DNA of 64,000 bases from Sagittula stellata E-37 (GCF_039724765.1 NZ_CP155729.1:3295501-3359500), one strand, 5' to 3'. Positions 52,608 through 63,226 are shown, numbered from the stretch's first letter. Program-made: numbers and translations. Notes: generated by a model from the sequence alone, not told the origin.

Positions 52608-53879
52608 TCAGCCTGTGAAAACACCCGCATAGCTTTCGCCACTTCCCGCCCAAGTGTTGCGGCCTTGTTCGGTCCCCCTGCCCCGGCCCGGCGCCATCAC
52701 CTCGGACCGTACGTTGTCGATGAGGGAATGCAGCGCCAGCGGGTTCGGAGAAGGCTTGGCGGCGTCCGCGAACAGAAACGCGTCGGCTGGCAGGAGACGT
52801 GCCACCCGACCGGTTTCGTCAAGCGACGAAAAGTTCTCCAGCAAGTGTGACGCCAGTTTCCGGGCGGCTGCGGTCTCTCCCGCGCGCACGAGGCGGCGCA
52901 ACGTCGACAAAAGGATGCGCCTGCGCCAACGGCGTCGCATCCTCCGGATCAGGTTGCCCACGGAGGTGCGGTCCCTTGAAACCATCGCGACGGGCAGCAA
53001 GGTCGCCACGCCGGCCAGTCCCCAGAAGACCCATCCAATCCCCCCGAGGACTTGCCAGTTGGATGCGGCATTGGCGGCAAAACTGGCGTAGCCTATGGGC
53101 GAGGCTGAGATGGAGGCTGTTCGGGCGCTTCGGTCGGCGGTATCGAACCACGGCAGTGCGATCGCTGGAATGACGCCCGGTTCGCCGGTGACCGGGCGCA
53201 GTTTCCACGTCCACACGACCGTCGATACCGGCCCCTCCGGCGTCACCTGAAAGTTGCGCTCCTCCGGCGGGGTGAAACTGATGAGCCAAGGCTGCCTGAG
53301 GCTTGGCTGCCGGGGCATCATCTCGGGCGTGCCGCCGAAAGCGCGCAGAACGACGCGACGCGTCGCCCCCTGCCCGTCCGCCAGTTGCGACGGATCGACG
53401 TTCCATGTGTCCGACACCTCGAGCGTACGCAGGGGCAGCCAGCGATCCCCGACGCCCCGCGGTTTCGGCTCGACTGTCAGGGACACAGACGTGGAGCGGA
53501 CCAGCACAGTCTCGCGCTGCCCGCCTTCCCCCAGCACCTCCAGCGCGTGGGTCACGGGCAGGATTTCCAGCGTGCCCGCCCGGCGCGGGTAGAAGGCGAT
53601 GCGCCGCTCGAAAACCCGCGCCCTCAGCCCATCGACGCGCGTGTCGGTCCAGCGGTCCATCCCGAGCCGCACCCAGTCGAAATCGCTCATCGGGCGCAGC
53701 TTCAGGTCTTCGCGTGCAATGCGCTCCCGGTAGGTGCCGCGCAACGTGGCGAGGACCATCTCGCCCTCATATGGGGGCGCAGCGCGCGGATCGAGGATCA
53801 GTTCGAGCCGGGCCGTGTCGCGGTCCTGCGCAAAGGCGGGCATGGCGACCAGCAACATCAGAAACAGCCATCTCACCAT
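52608..53879 (-). CDS. BatD-like exported membrane protein (MxaA-like position)
   Basis: The 423-residue protein has a signal peptide (MVRWLFLMLLVAMPAFAQ), a long beta-rich periplasmic part (LELILDPRAAPPYEGEMVLA, VERRIAFYPRRAG-like repeats), a membrane helix near residues 275-300 (GGIGWVFWGLAGVATLLPVA) and an Arg-rich cytoplasmic end. This is the BatD layout. It is the last gene of the MoxR-type operon and overlaps the upstream gene by seven bases. Its C-terminus ends next to the direct repeat, so loss or replacement of the last residues cannot be excluded. Confidence 0.72.
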   Translation of the reverse strand: MVRWLFLMLLVAMPAFAQDRDTARLELILDPRAAPPYEGEMVLATLRGTYRERIAREDLKLRPMSDFDWVRLGMDRWTDTRVDGLRARVFERRIAFYPRRAGTLEILPVTHALEVLGEGGQRETVLVRSTSVSLTVEPKPRGVGDRWLPLRTLEVSDTWNVDPSQLADGQGATRRVVLRAFGGTPEMMPRQPSLRQPWLISFTPPEERNFQVTPEGPVSTVVWTWKLRPVTGEPGVIPAIALPWFDTADRSARTASISASPIGYASFAANAASNWQVLGGIGWVFWGLAGVATLLPVAMVSRDRTSVGNLIRRMRRRWRRRILLSTLRRLVRAGETAAARKLASHLLENFSSLDETGRVARLLPADAFLFADAAKPSPNPLALHSLIDNVRSEVMAPGRGRGTEQGRNTWAGSGESYAGVFTG

Positions 53880-54520
53880 CTCTCGCGCTCCTCCGCATGC
53901 GCCTCGCCCCCGGCGATGCGGCGGGCCATCTCTGCGGCCAGCCGGGCCTTGAGATACGCCCCCGGGGCATCTTCGAGCGCATCGAGCCAGGCACCATCGG
54001 CAGCAGCCCTGCGCTCGCCTTCGACCGGACGCCTGTTCGACTCGCGTTGCGGGTCCACCGCCCGCTTCAGGATCGGCTGGTCGGGCGCCTCCGGATCGAA
54101 GGCGGCGGTCGCGACGCCGGCCTCCGTCAGGATCGCCTCGATGCGCCCGTGCCCCATGGCCTCACCTATGACCGGCGGCACAAGCGCCTTGACCGTATCG
54201 CGGTTGTGGCGGGCTTCGGCGTCGTAGCGGTCCGCGAACAGGACAGCGTCGAAATAGGCCACCGACAGCGCATAATCCCCGGTCGCCGCCAGCGTCAGGC
54301 CCCGGTCGTAGGTGGCGCCACGCCCGACCCCGGCGAAGACTTCGTCCGCCTCACGGTATCGTCCAGCATCGTAGAGCGCGGCGGCCCGGGCCTTCGGATC
54401 CGTGACGGCGAGAACCGCCAGTCCGGGAAACCCAGCGCGCCAGACAAGCTTGCCCCAGGCCCCTGGATCGGCAGCAAGAGCGCAGGCGATGGCCGCGGCG
54501 GTCACGTAACGCAGCCTCAT
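53873..54520 (-). CDS. Small TPR-like exported protein (MxaK-like position)
   Basis: The 215-residue protein begins MRLRYVTAAAIACALAADPG, a likely signal or anchor, and has TPR-type helices (AAALYDAGRYREADEVFAGV, DRGLTLAATGDYALSVAYFD) near residues 45-100. The C-terminal part is charged (AAEMARRIAGGEAHAEERER). It overlaps the von Willebrand gene before it (ATGA). Such proteins accompany BatA/BatB and may act as scaffolds. Confidence 0.72.
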   Translation of the reverse strand: MRLRYVTAAAIACALAADPGAWGKLVWRAGFPGLAVLAVTDPKARAAALYDAGRYREADEVFAGVGRGATYDRGLTLAATGDYALSVAYFDAVLFADRYDAEARHNRDTVKALVPPVIGEAMGHGRIEAILTEAGVATAAFDPEAPDQPILKRAVDPQRESNRRPVEGERRAAADGAWLDALEDAPGAYLKARLAAEMARRIAGGEAHAEERERW

Positions 54521-55446
54521 GTCCGCCGCCACCGGAACAGGAGTGCCATCGGAAACAGCGCCAGCGTGGCGAGCCATGGGCCAAGGTCGCGGTACTGAAG
54601 GGCGCGCAGGTCGGGGGCATCGCGGCCGGTATCGCGCCGGTCGGGCAGCAGGGTGCCGATCGCGGTCAGCGCCGTCGCCTCCACCATCCGCCCACCGCCT
54701 GCCTCTGCCACGGCGCTCAGGGCCTCGGGGTCGGCGGCGGGCATGCCGTATGGCGGCGTGTGCTGCGCGACGAAGATGGCGGAGATCCGGCTTCCCTCTG
54801 CCTTCATCTGGCGGGCGATGTCTGCAGCCTCCGGCCCCATGCCACCGCCGTCCGAGACGAACACCACGTCTGGTGCCACGGCCCCGGCGTCCTGCAGGGC
54901 GCGCTGCGCCATGGTCAGGGCCCGGTCGGGACGGCTGCCGCCCACCGGCATCGTGCCGCCGTCAGCCACCGCGATCAGCCCTCGCACGACACCGGAATCC
55001 TCGGCAGGAATGCTGGCCACGAAGCTTTCCCCGGCGTAGACGATCAGTCCGGTGGGGCGGTCGCCCTTCAGGTCGACCAGACGCGCGAGGGCCGCCTGCG
55101 CATCGTCGAAACCGCCGCCTTCGGTTACAGAGGGCGACAGGTCGAGCAGGATCATCAACGTGTTGGTGTTGCGCAGAATGGGCGCATTGCGGTCTCGGCT
55201 GGCCGGCCCCGCCAGACCGGAGAACAGAAGCACCAGGGCAAGCGCCATCAGCCATGGGTCGGCGCCTGCCCGGGGCGCCGACACCCAGCCGCGCCCGCGC
55301 ATGGCCTCCAGCAGGTCCGCGTCCGTGACAGCCCGCCAAGCGGCCATGCCGTCGGCCCTGCGCGCGATCAGCAGCCCGGCGACCAACGCCAGAGGCAGCC
55401 CGATCAGCCACAGCGGGCGGAGCAGGATGAACTCCGGCCCTGTCAC
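54517..55446 (-). CDS. von Willebrand factor A domain protein, BatB/MxaL-like
   Basis: The protein of 309 residues starts at a GTG that overlaps the previous stop codon (GTGA). It has a hydrophobic N-terminus (LLRPLWLIGLPLALVAGLLI), then a vWA domain with the MIDAS motif DLSPS near residue 90 and VFVSDGGGMGPEA near residue 195, and a C-terminal membrane helix. The metal site suggests Mg-dependent binding to a partner protein. It follows the other vWA gene in the operon. Confidence 0.82.
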   Translation of the reverse strand: MTGPEFILLRPLWLIGLPLALVAGLLIARRADGMAAWRAVTDADLLEAMRGRGWVSAPRAGADPWLMALALVLLFSGLAGPASRDRNAPILRNTNTLMILLDLSPSVTEGGGFDDAQAALARLVDLKGDRPTGLIVYAGESFVASIPAEDSGVVRGLIAVADGGTMPVGGSRPDRALTMAQRALQDAGAVAPDVVFVSDGGGMGPEAADIARQMKAEGSRISAIFVAQHTPPYGMPAADPEALSAVAEAGGGRMVEATALTAIGTLLPDRRDTGRDAPDLRALQYRDLGPWLATLALFPMALLFRWRRT

Positions 55447-56399
55447 GCCGTTTCCCGCACATGGAAGAGCATGGACACCCCGAGGCAGAGCGCGGCGACG
55501 GCGGCACACCATGGCCAGTACAGGCGCCACGTGCGCACCGGTGGCATGGCCGCGAGGCTGGGTTCGAGCCGGTCCATCGCGGCGGTCACGGCCTGCAGGT
55601 CGTCGGTCGTCCGGACTCGGAAGGTCTCTCCGCCCGCCGCTTGCGCGATGCGGCGCAGGGTGTCGGCATCCACGGCATCGCGCGCGCCGGGGTCATCCGA
55701 CAGGTCCGCCGGCCCCAGCGCAATCGTGTAGACCCGCATCCCGAGATCGCGCGCCGTCTGTGCTGCTGCCACCGGGTCGACCATCCCGGTCGTGTCCTGC
55801 CCGTCCGACAGCAGGAGGATGACCCGGCTCTTGGCGTCACGCTCCCTCAGGCGCCGGATGGCAAGGCCCAGCCCGTCGGCAATCGCCGTGGCCTTGCCCG
55901 ACACACCGATCTGCAGGCCGTCGATCAGCCGCGCCACGGAGGCGACGTCATGCGTCTGCGGGGCGGCGACATAGGCGCGGTCGCCAAAGACCACGAGGCC
56001 GACGCGGTCCCCTGTCCGCCCCCGGACAAAATCCGCCGCGACTCCCTGAACGGCCGCCAACCGGGACACCGTCTGTCCGTTCAGAGAAAAGTCCTCGCGC
56101 TCCATCGAGCCTGAAAGGTCCAGTGCCAGCACGATATCGCGCCCGGACGCGGGCACGATATCCAGAACGCGCTCCTGCCGTGGACCGGCAAGGGCCGCAA
56201 CCACCGCGATCCAAGCCGCACCGAGCGCGATCAGCCGCGCGTGGCGGTGCACCGGCGTCGTCTCGGTCCTGTGGAACGCCAAGGCCAGAGCCGGCGGCAG
56301 GAAAAGCGCTCCGGCTCCGGTCTGGCGCGGCGGCATCAGGCGCAAAAGGACGAGCGGCAAGGGCAACAGGAGCAGGAACCACGGCGCGGCAAGGGTCAT
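55443..56399 (-). CDS. von Willebrand factor A domain protein, BatA/MxaC-like
   Basis: The 318-residue protein has two N-terminal hydrophobic helices, a vWA domain with MIDAS motif ALDLSGSMEREDFS near residue 92 and ILLLSDGQDTTGMVDPVAAA near 195, and a C-terminal helix (WCAAVAALCLGVSMLF). It overlaps its neighbours on both sides by four bases, which points to strict co-translation. Confidence 0.85.
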   Translation of the reverse strand: MTLAAPWFLLLLPLPLVLLRLMPPRQTGAGALFLPPALALAFHRTETTPVHRHARLIALGAAWIAVVAALAGPRQERVLDIVPASGRDIVLALDLSGSMEREDFSLNGQTVSRLAAVQGVAADFVRGRTGDRVGLVVFGDRAYVAAPQTHDVASVARLIDGLQIGVSGKATAIADGLGLAIRRLRERDAKSRVILLLSDGQDTTGMVDPVAAAQTARDLGMRVYTIALGPADLSDDPGARDAVDADTLRRIAQAAGGETFRVRTTDDLQAVTAAMDRLEPSLAAMPPVRTWRLYWPWCAAVAALCLGVSMLFHVRETA

Positions 56400-56764
56400 T
56401 TCCGGCCCCTCCGCGCAGCGGCCAGAACGGCATCTTCCAGCGGGACGGGATCGATCTTGGCGTGCGGATCGTAAAGCGCGTCTCTCGCCACGGCTGGCAC
56501 GGTCCCGCCCAAGGCCCGCAACAGCGAAGCAAGCCCTGCCATGCGTTCCTGCGGCGGCAGGTCCGCCATGGCGGCTATTCCGGCGCGGGCCGTTTCCAGC
56601 TTGCGCGGGCGCGGCGCGGTCAGGACGCGCACCAGCATGGCCACCAGCACGCCCGCCAAGAGACCCAGCGAAACGGCAACGAGGACATCCTGGACGCCGA
56701 AACGGGCGAAGTCCGCCGGGACACGCACCGGAGCCAGACGGGAGACAAGCTCTTCGGGTGTCAT
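56396..56764 (-). CDS. DUF4381-like small membrane protein
   Basis: The 122-residue protein has one membrane helix near residues 27-48 (VLVAVSLGLLAGVLVAMLVR) and a cytoplasmic helical tail (ERMAGLASLLRALG, DALYDPHAKIDPVPLEDAVL). Size and position between the DUF58 and vWA genes fit the DUF4381 proteins of MoxR operons. It overlaps both neighbours by four bases. Confidence 0.7.
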   Translation of the reverse strand: MTPEELVSRLAPVRVPADFARFGVQDVLVAVSLGLLAGVLVAMLVRVLTAPRPRKLETARAGIAAMADLPPQERMAGLASLLRALGGTVPAVARDALYDPHAKIDPVPLEDAVLAAARRGRK

Positions 56765-57600
56765 ACCGGCAAAACCTCGTCCGCCTCGGCCCGGACGATC
56801 CGGGCCGCTATGCCGCGCTCCGACAGGACCGCCGCCGTCGGCGATACGCCGAAGCGCCCACGGGACAGGACATCGCCGATGCGGGCGGCAAAGCGCCCGG
56901 GCGGCGGGGCCGTCTCCACCGCATCCTGCACCAGAAGGATCTCGAACGGGTTGCGGCGCATCAGGTCCGTCGCCATGTCGAAAAACCCGTCGCCGGGGTC
57001 GTCCAAGCCCGTGGCCAGCAGCACGGCCATGCCGGAGGGCAGACGCCCCGCGATCTGGCCAAGCCTTTCCGACAGCGATACCGCTGCCGGGGCTGCGTCC
57101 ATCGCCTCCTCATGGGTGCGCGCCAGGGTCCCGGCGATCTCCAGCATGGCCGCTTCTCTCGGGCGGGCGGGCAAGCGGTCGATGCCGTCGTCGCGTATGA
57201 TCGCCAACCCGACGCGCCCGCCTGCACGCACGCAAACCCACCCCTCCAGCGCCGCCGCCTCTGCCGCGGCGACAGAGCGGAACCGACCCCTTGTGCCCCA
57301 GAACATCGGGGCGCGGAAATCGACGATCAGCAGCACGCTGCGCTCCACCTCTTCGTGGCGGCGGCGCAGTTGCGGCCGCCCGCTCCGCGCGCTGGCGGCG
57401 GGATCGACCAGACGCGGGTCGTCCCCGTCGATGAAGGGCCGCAGATCGTAGAGATCGCCCCCCTCGCCCCGGCGCGGTCCCGAAAGACCCGCAACCCGAC
57501 CGTGCGACAGACCCGCAACTGTGACCGGACCCGCCTGCCCGGCCAGCGCGACCAGCCGGTCCAGCGACAATACCGCCCCAGACCCTTCCCGCTGTGTCAC
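56761..57600 (-). CDS. DUF58 domain protein (MxaS-like)
   Basis: The protein of 279 residues starts at a GTG with GAGGCG upstream, eight bases past the MoxR stop codon. The DUF58 signature GGDLYDLRPFIDGDDPRLVD is near residue 47, followed by a vWA-like part (SVLLIVDFRAPMFWG). DUF58 proteins work with MoxR ATPases. The much longer upstream frame overlaps the ATPase gene and is rejected. Confidence 0.83.
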   Translation of the reverse strand: MTQREGSGAVLSLDRLVALAGQAGPVTVAGLSHGRVAGLSGPRRGEGGDLYDLRPFIDGDDPRLVDPAASARSGRPQLRRRHEEVERSVLLIVDFRAPMFWGTRGRFRSVAAAEAAALEGWVCVRAGGRVGLAIIRDDGIDRLPARPREAAMLEIAGTLARTHEEAMDAAPAAVSLSERLGQIAGRLPSGMAVLLATGLDDPGDGFFDMATDLMRRNPFEILLVQDAVETAPPPGRFAARIGDVLSRGRFGVSPTAAVLSERGIAARIVRAEADEVLPV

Positions 57601-57608
57601 GGCCCGCC

Positions 57609-58586
57609 TCACAACGGCTCCACCGTGGACAGGATTTCCGTCATGATGCCGCGCGACGTCTCTCCGGCGGCGCGGGCACGCCATGTCGGCGCCATGCGGT
57701 GGCACAGCACATCGGGCGCCAGCGCCTCCACGTCTTCTGGCACCGCGTAGTCGCGCCCGTTCAGCCAGGCCCGCGCCCGCGCCGCTGCCGCCAGTGAAAG
57801 AGTGCCGCGCGGGCTGACCGCGTGCTGGATTCGGTCGGTCACCGACAGGCCGTCCACGCCCGTCCGCGTCGCCATCACCAGACCCACGATATAGCGCCGA
57901 AGCGCCGGGGAAAGATGCACCTGCACGACCTCCGCCTTCATCGCAGCAAGCTTCGCCGTGTCGAGGCAGGACACCGCCTGGCCGGCGGGCGCCCGCAACT
58001 CCCCTTCCACGAGGTCGAGGATCGCCAGTTCGGTGGCCTCGTCCGGCAGGTCGAGAAGCACGTGGAACAGGAACCGGTCGAGCTGCGCTTCCGGCAATGG
58101 AAAGGTGCCCTCCTGCTCTAGCGGGTTCTGCGTCGCGACGACCATGAAGGGCTCCGGCAGCGCGCGGGATAAGCCGCCGCTCGTCACCTGCCCTTCCGCC
58201 ATGGCTTCGAGCAGGGCGGACTGCACCTTTGGCGGGGCACGGTTGATCTCGTCCACCAGCACCAGAGAATGGAAGACCGGCCCGGGAAGAAAGACCATCT
58301 GCCCGCTCTCCTGCCGCCACGCCTGCGTTCCCGTCACGTCGGAAGGCATGAGGTCAGGGGTACACTGGATACGCGCAAAGCTGCCCTCGACCGCGTCCGA
58401 CAGCCGCCGGACAGAGCGTGTCTTGGCCAGCCCCGGCGGCCCTTCGATCAGGACGTGACCGCCGGTCAGGAGGCAGATCACCAGCCGTTCGACAAGGGCC
58501 GATTGTCCGATCAACCCGGCTTCCATGCGCTGCGTCAGCCGCTGCGCCGCCTCCGTCAGCGACCCTCCAGGTGCCTGATCTTCCAT
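57609..58586 (-). CDS. MoxR-family AAA+ ATPase (MxaR-like)
   Basis: This is a 325-residue chaperone-like ATPase. Walker A is IEGPPGLAKTRSVRRL near residue 45, Walker B LVLVDEINRAPPKVQSALLE near 105, sensor 1 VVATQNPLEQEGTFPLPEAQ near 150, and an arginine-finger/lid region contains RIQHAVSPRGTLSLAAAARA near 275. MoxR proteins mature metal-enzyme complexes, such as methanol dehydrogenase in Paracoccus. GGGAGGAG precedes the ATG at 58586. It is the first gene of the seven-gene unit and faces the kinase gene across 153 bp. Confidence 0.9.
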   Translation of the reverse strand: MEDQAPGGSLTEAAQRLTQRMEAGLIGQSALVERLVICLLTGGHVLIEGPPGLAKTRSVRRLSDAVEGSFARIQCTPDLMPSDVTGTQAWRQESGQMVFLPGPVFHSLVLVDEINRAPPKVQSALLEAMAEGQVTSGGLSRALPEPFMVVATQNPLEQEGTFPLPEAQLDRFLFHVLLDLPDEATELAILDLVEGELRAPAGQAVSCLDTAKLAAMKAEVVQVHLSPALRRYIVGLVMATRTGVDGLSVTDRIQHAVSPRGTLSLAAAARARAWLNGRDYAVPEDVEALAPDVLCHRMAPTWRARAAGETSRGIMTEILSTVEPL

Positions 58587-58739
58587 GCGCTCCTCCCGTC
58601 GGTGCCGGTGCAGGAAGGCACGAACCCATGGAACGACAAAGCTTTTCCCGCGAAATCCGGCAAGGTCGGGCAATTTGCCCGCGACAACACGGCGGGATTG
58701 CCCGATCCTTCCGACAGGGGATGTCGGGGAGGACACACC

Positions 58740-60077
58740 ATGAGTCTGAGGCTGCGGCTGGTTCTGACGCTCTGGCTGGTGACGCTGCTGGCCGGGGCCA
58801 TCACCATCGGGTTCGCCGCGGCGGGCGCCTACGACGCCGCCGACCGCGCGACCCGCAACACGCTGACGCGCGCGGGTTATGTCCTCGAACGCAACTACCA
58901 CATGGAACCGCGCGCGGGCGATCCGCTCTACGCCGAGATGACGTCGATCAAGCTGCTTGGCCTGATGGCGCCGGGCACCTGCATCCGGTTCGAGCAGCGG
59001 CTGATTTCGGAGCGGCGGCTCTGTTCGAGCTGGCAGATGTTCGGACCGATCGCGCCGGACCCGTTTCGCAAGACCGTCACACGCATCTTCGGCGCGATCG
59101 AGCCGGCCAAGGGCGACGGCAGGGCTTCGCAGGACAGCGTCTTCGGGGTCGAAGTGACCTTCGATCCGGTGGCCGCCGCAACGCTGGCGTGGCAACGGGT
59201 GCGGCTGGCCCTCTGGCAGACGCTGGGCATGGCGGCGGGGGTACTCCTGCTCGGCACGCTGGCGATCTACGCCCGGCTGGAACCCGTCGGCACCATCGTC
59301 CGGGGGCTGGACCGCCTGAGCGCCGGGGACCTCGACACCCGCGTGCCCCCTTCCGGCGCTCCGGAGTTCCGCAAGATCGCCGACGCGGTCAACCGCCTCG
59401 CCCGGCAACTCAAGACCGGAACGGAGGCCCGACGTCTACTGACCCGCCGCCTGATCGAGGTCGAGGATGTCGAGCGGCGGCAGCTGGCGCGCGACCTGCA
59501 TGACGAGTTCGGCCAGATGCTGACGGCGACGGCGGCGCTTGCCGCCTCGATCCGTCTCGCAGCGCCGTCGTCACACCCGGCCCTCGCCCGCGATGCCGAT
59601 GCCATCGGCGCCAACATCCGCGCGATGATGACCTGCCTGCGCGGTGCCTTCGCCCGGCTCCGGCCTCCGGACCTCGACGAAGTGGGACTGGCAGCCAGCC
59701 TGCGCGGGATGCTGGCGGGCTGGCAGGCGCAAAGCGGGGCGCGGCTGACGCTGGACAGCACGCTGATCGAGGACGGTCTCAGCGGTGCCGTGGCGCTGGA
59801 CCTTTACCGGATCGTGCAGGAATGCGTGACCAACGCCATGCGCCACGGGTCGCCATCCCGCGTGGACGTCGCCCTGCATTCCCGCGACGATGCGATCCTC
59901 CTGACGGTCGCCGACGATGGCGGCGGCGGGATCGACGGGCGCGCACCCGGCCACGGGCTGATCGGCATGTCGGAGCGTACCGAGGCGATGGGTGGCTCGC
60001 TCCACCTTGAGGAGACGGGCAGCGGCGTGCGCATCCGCGTGACCCTGCCGGACGTGCGGGGGCGCTGCGCGGCATGA
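58740..60077 (+). CDS. Sensor histidine kinase, NarX/UhpB type (MoxY-like)
   Basis: The 445-residue protein has a membrane helix at residues 7-28, a periplasmic domain, a second helix near 160-180 (LWQTLGMAAGVLLLGTLAIY), a HAMP-type segment, a HisKA_3 domain with the phospho-accepting histidine in RRQLARDLHDEFGQMLT near 250, and an ATPase domain (TVADDGGGGI, GHGLIGMSERTEAMGGSLHL). GGGGAGGA precedes 58740. It overlaps the regulator gene (ATGA). Its place divergent from a MoxR operon matches moxY of Paracoccus. Confidence 0.87.
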   Translation: MSLRLRLVLTLWLVTLLAGAITIGFAAAGAYDAADRATRNTLTRAGYVLERNYHMEPRAGDPLYAEMTSIKLLGLMAPGTCIRFEQRLISERRLCSSWQMFGPIAPDPFRKTVTRIFGAIEPAKGDGRASQDSVFGVEVTFDPVAAATLAWQRVRLALWQTLGMAAGVLLLGTLAIYARLEPVGTIVRGLDRLSAGDLDTRVPPSGAPEFRKIADAVNRLARQLKTGTEARRLLTRRLIEVEDVERRQLARDLHDEFGQMLTATAALAASIRLAAPSSHPALARDADAIGANIRAMMTCLRGAFARLRPPDLDEVGLAASLRGMLAGWQAQSGARLTLDSTLIEDGLSGAVALDLYRIVQECVTNAMRHGSPSRVDVALHSRDDAILLTVADDGGGGIDGRAPGHGLIGMSERTEAMGGSLHLEETGSGVRIRVTLPDVRGRCAA

Positions 60078-60715
60078 GGGACTACAGCGTTATCATCATC
60101 GACGACCACCCCGTCGTGCGCGAAGGCTATCGCCGCCTGATCGACCTGCAGCCCGGTCTGAAGATCGTGGGCGAGGCAGAGGATGCGCGCTCTGCCTATG
60201 CGGCCTTCCGCGACCTCCGCCCCGATGTGGTGGTGATGGACGTGACCCTGCCAGGCGCCAGCGGGATCGAGGCGATCAGGCATATCCGCCAGTACGACGA
60301 CGGCGCGCGCATCGTGGTCTTTACCATGCACCTGAGCGCCGCCTTCGCGCTGAAAGCCATCAAGGCCGGCGCCACCAGCTACATCACGAAGAGCAGCGAT
60401 CCGAAGGTGCTGGTCGAAGCGATCTTCGGCGCGCTGCGCGGACAGACCGTGATCTCGCCCGACGTGATCGAGGCCATCGCCCGCGATAGTATCTCTGGCA
60501 TCGGCACCGGCCTCAGCGATCTGAGCCCGCGCCAGACCGAAATCCTGTGCCTGCTTGCCCGGGGCTGGTCCGCCGAACGCATCGCCGGAGAGCTGTCGAT
60601 CAGCCAGAAAACCGTCCGCAACAACCACTACCAGATCAAGAGCATACTGGGGCTGGAGACTGACGCCCAGCTTGTCTGGTTCGCGCTGGAAACCGGGCTT
60701 CTGCAAGCGGTCTGA
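60074..60715 (+). CDS. NarL/LuxR-family response regulator (MoxX-like)
   Basis: The 213-residue regulator has a receiver domain with acidic pocket IIIDDHPVV, phospho-acceptor Asp56 in VVMDVTLPG, and Lys in SYITKSSDP. The C-terminal helix-turn-helix is LSPRQTEILCLLARGWSAER and then LSISQKTVRNNHYQIKSILG. It overlaps the kinase gene by four bases, so the two form one signalling pair. Probable targets are the divergent MoxR-type operon and its own promoter. Confidence 0.88.
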   Translation: MRDYSVIIIDDHPVVREGYRRLIDLQPGLKIVGEAEDARSAYAAFRDLRPDVVVMDVTLPGASGIEAIRHIRQYDDGARIVVFTMHLSAAFALKAIKAGATSYITKSSDPKVLVEAIFGALRGQTVISPDVIEAIARDSISGIGTGLSDLSPRQTEILCLLARGWSAERIAGELSISQKTVRNNHYQIKSILGLETDAQLVWFALETGLLQAV

Positions 60716-60988
60716 CATGATTTCCAGCGTCCACCGCCAGTGGGTAAAGACCGCCCGCTCTACTGGTTGAGCAGGCGATTTGGCGTGTCACGCGCAGGTA
60801 CGCTTCGGGTCTATGTCCGCCGTGCCGTGGGCGGATCCCGGATCGCTGCACCGAGCGGGATCGACGCTGGGCTTGTCTCCGCGCACCATGATCGGCCAGG
60901 AAACGCTCGCGCGTCGATGCCCGATTCCGGGACGTCGGGAACGCCCGGCAGGAATGCTGCGTTTGTCCCGAAATGAGAGGCATCTGAC

Positions 60989-62125
<1,137 letters not shown>

Positions 62126-62175
62126 ACGTTCGAACGCACCGCCCCGCGCCATCGTCGCGCGGTCACAAACAGATG

Positions 62176-62207
62176 AAACAGCCGCCGGACCTCGGGCGGC
62201 TGTTTTC
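62176..62207. terminator. Bidirectional rho-independent terminator
   Basis: AACAGCCGCC and GGCGGCTGTT form a 10-bp stem with an 8-base loop. TTTT follows on the plus strand, and the A-run on the left gives T on the minus strand. It lies between two convergent genes and can serve both. Confidence 0.8.
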
Positions 62208-62250
62208 CTTGTCGAAATGACGGCGTTGCGGCGCCTGCGCTCGCCCGTCT

Positions 62251-63195
62251 TCAGACCACCGGTGTCAGGACGGGGTCGCCACGAAGATGCGCGCGCAGGT
62301 TCTTGACCACAAGGTCGCCCATGGCGGCGCGCGTCTTGTGGGTGGCACTGCCGATGTGCGGCAAGAGCACGACGTTCTGTTGCGTCCTGAGCGCCTCCGG
62401 CACGTGCGGTTCCTGCGCGAAGACATCCAGCGCCGCGCCCGCGATGGTGCCGCCCGACAGCGCGTCGATCAACGCCTGTTCGTCCACCAGATCGCCACGC
62501 GCGACATTCACCAGCCGGCCTTCGGACCCCAGTGCGTGAAGCACCTCGGCACTGACGATGCCGCGCGTCTGCGGCGTGCTGGGGGCGATCACCACCAGCC
62601 AGTCGACATCCCGCGCCATGGCGACCGGGTCGGCGTAATACTGGTAAGGTTGATGCGCCTGCTCCGACCGGCCGTGGTAGACGACGCGCATCGAGAACGC
62701 CTGCGCCAGACGTGCGATGGCCTTGCCGATCCTGCCCAGTCCGATGATGCCCACCGTCGCGCCCGTCAGCTCGGCAGTCAAAGGCATGGCGCCTTCCGTC
62801 TCCCAACGGCCATCGCGGACGTATGCATGGGACTCAGGCACGCGGTGGGCGAGCGCCAACATCAGGGCGAGCGTCACCTCTGCCACGCAATCGTTCAGCA
62901 CGTCAGGTGTGTTGGTCACGCGCACCCCGTGTTCCTTCGCCGCCTCGACGTCGACGGCATCGTAGCCCACCCCGAAGGACGAGATGATCTCAAGATCCGG
63001 AAGCGCCTCGATGATCCCGCGCGAACACCCTGTGCCGCCGCCGGTGGCAATGAAACGGACGCCTTCGGGCAGCGCGGCGAGGAAGGCCGCCCTGTCCTCC
63101 GCATCGCAATAGCGGTGGAGGGTGAAATCCCGGTCGAGCTGGTCGACCACGCGCGGGGCAAGGTTCGCTACGAGGAGAAGATCGGGTTTGGTCAT
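62251..63195 (-). CDS. D-isomer-specific 2-hydroxyacid dehydrogenase (glyoxylate/hydroxypyruvate reductase-like)
   Basis: The 314-residue enzyme reduces a 2-oxo acid with NAD(P)H. The nucleotide-binding GATVGIIGLGRIGKAIARLA is near residue 142, the catalytic Arg in LVNVARGDLVDE near 228, Glu in ALDVFAQEP near 257 and His in LLPHIGSATH near 275. HGRSEQ after the fold's second strand suggests use of NADPH. It lies 31 bp after a TctA gene, so it may act on the imported oxo or hydroxy acid. It could also drain glyoxylate to glycolate, next to the cycle at the left edge. Confidence 0.88.
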   Translation of the reverse strand: MTKPDLLLVANLAPRVVDQLDRDFTLHRYCDAEDRAAFLAALPEGVRFIATGGGTGCSRGIIEALPDLEIISSFGVGYDAVDVEAAKEHGVRVTNTPDVLNDCVAEVTLALMLALAHRVPESHAYVRDGRWETEGAMPLTAELTGATVGIIGLGRIGKAIARLAQAFSMRVVYHGRSEQAHQPYQYYADPVAMARDVDWLVVIAPSTPQTRGIVSAEVLHALGSEGRLVNVARGDLVDEQALIDALSGGTIAGAALDVFAQEPHVPEALRTQQNVVLLPHIGSATHKTRAAMGDLVVKNLRAHLRGDPVLTPVV

Positions 63196-63226
63196 GGTCT
63201 TGATGGTCTTTGTTCAGTGGAATGGG

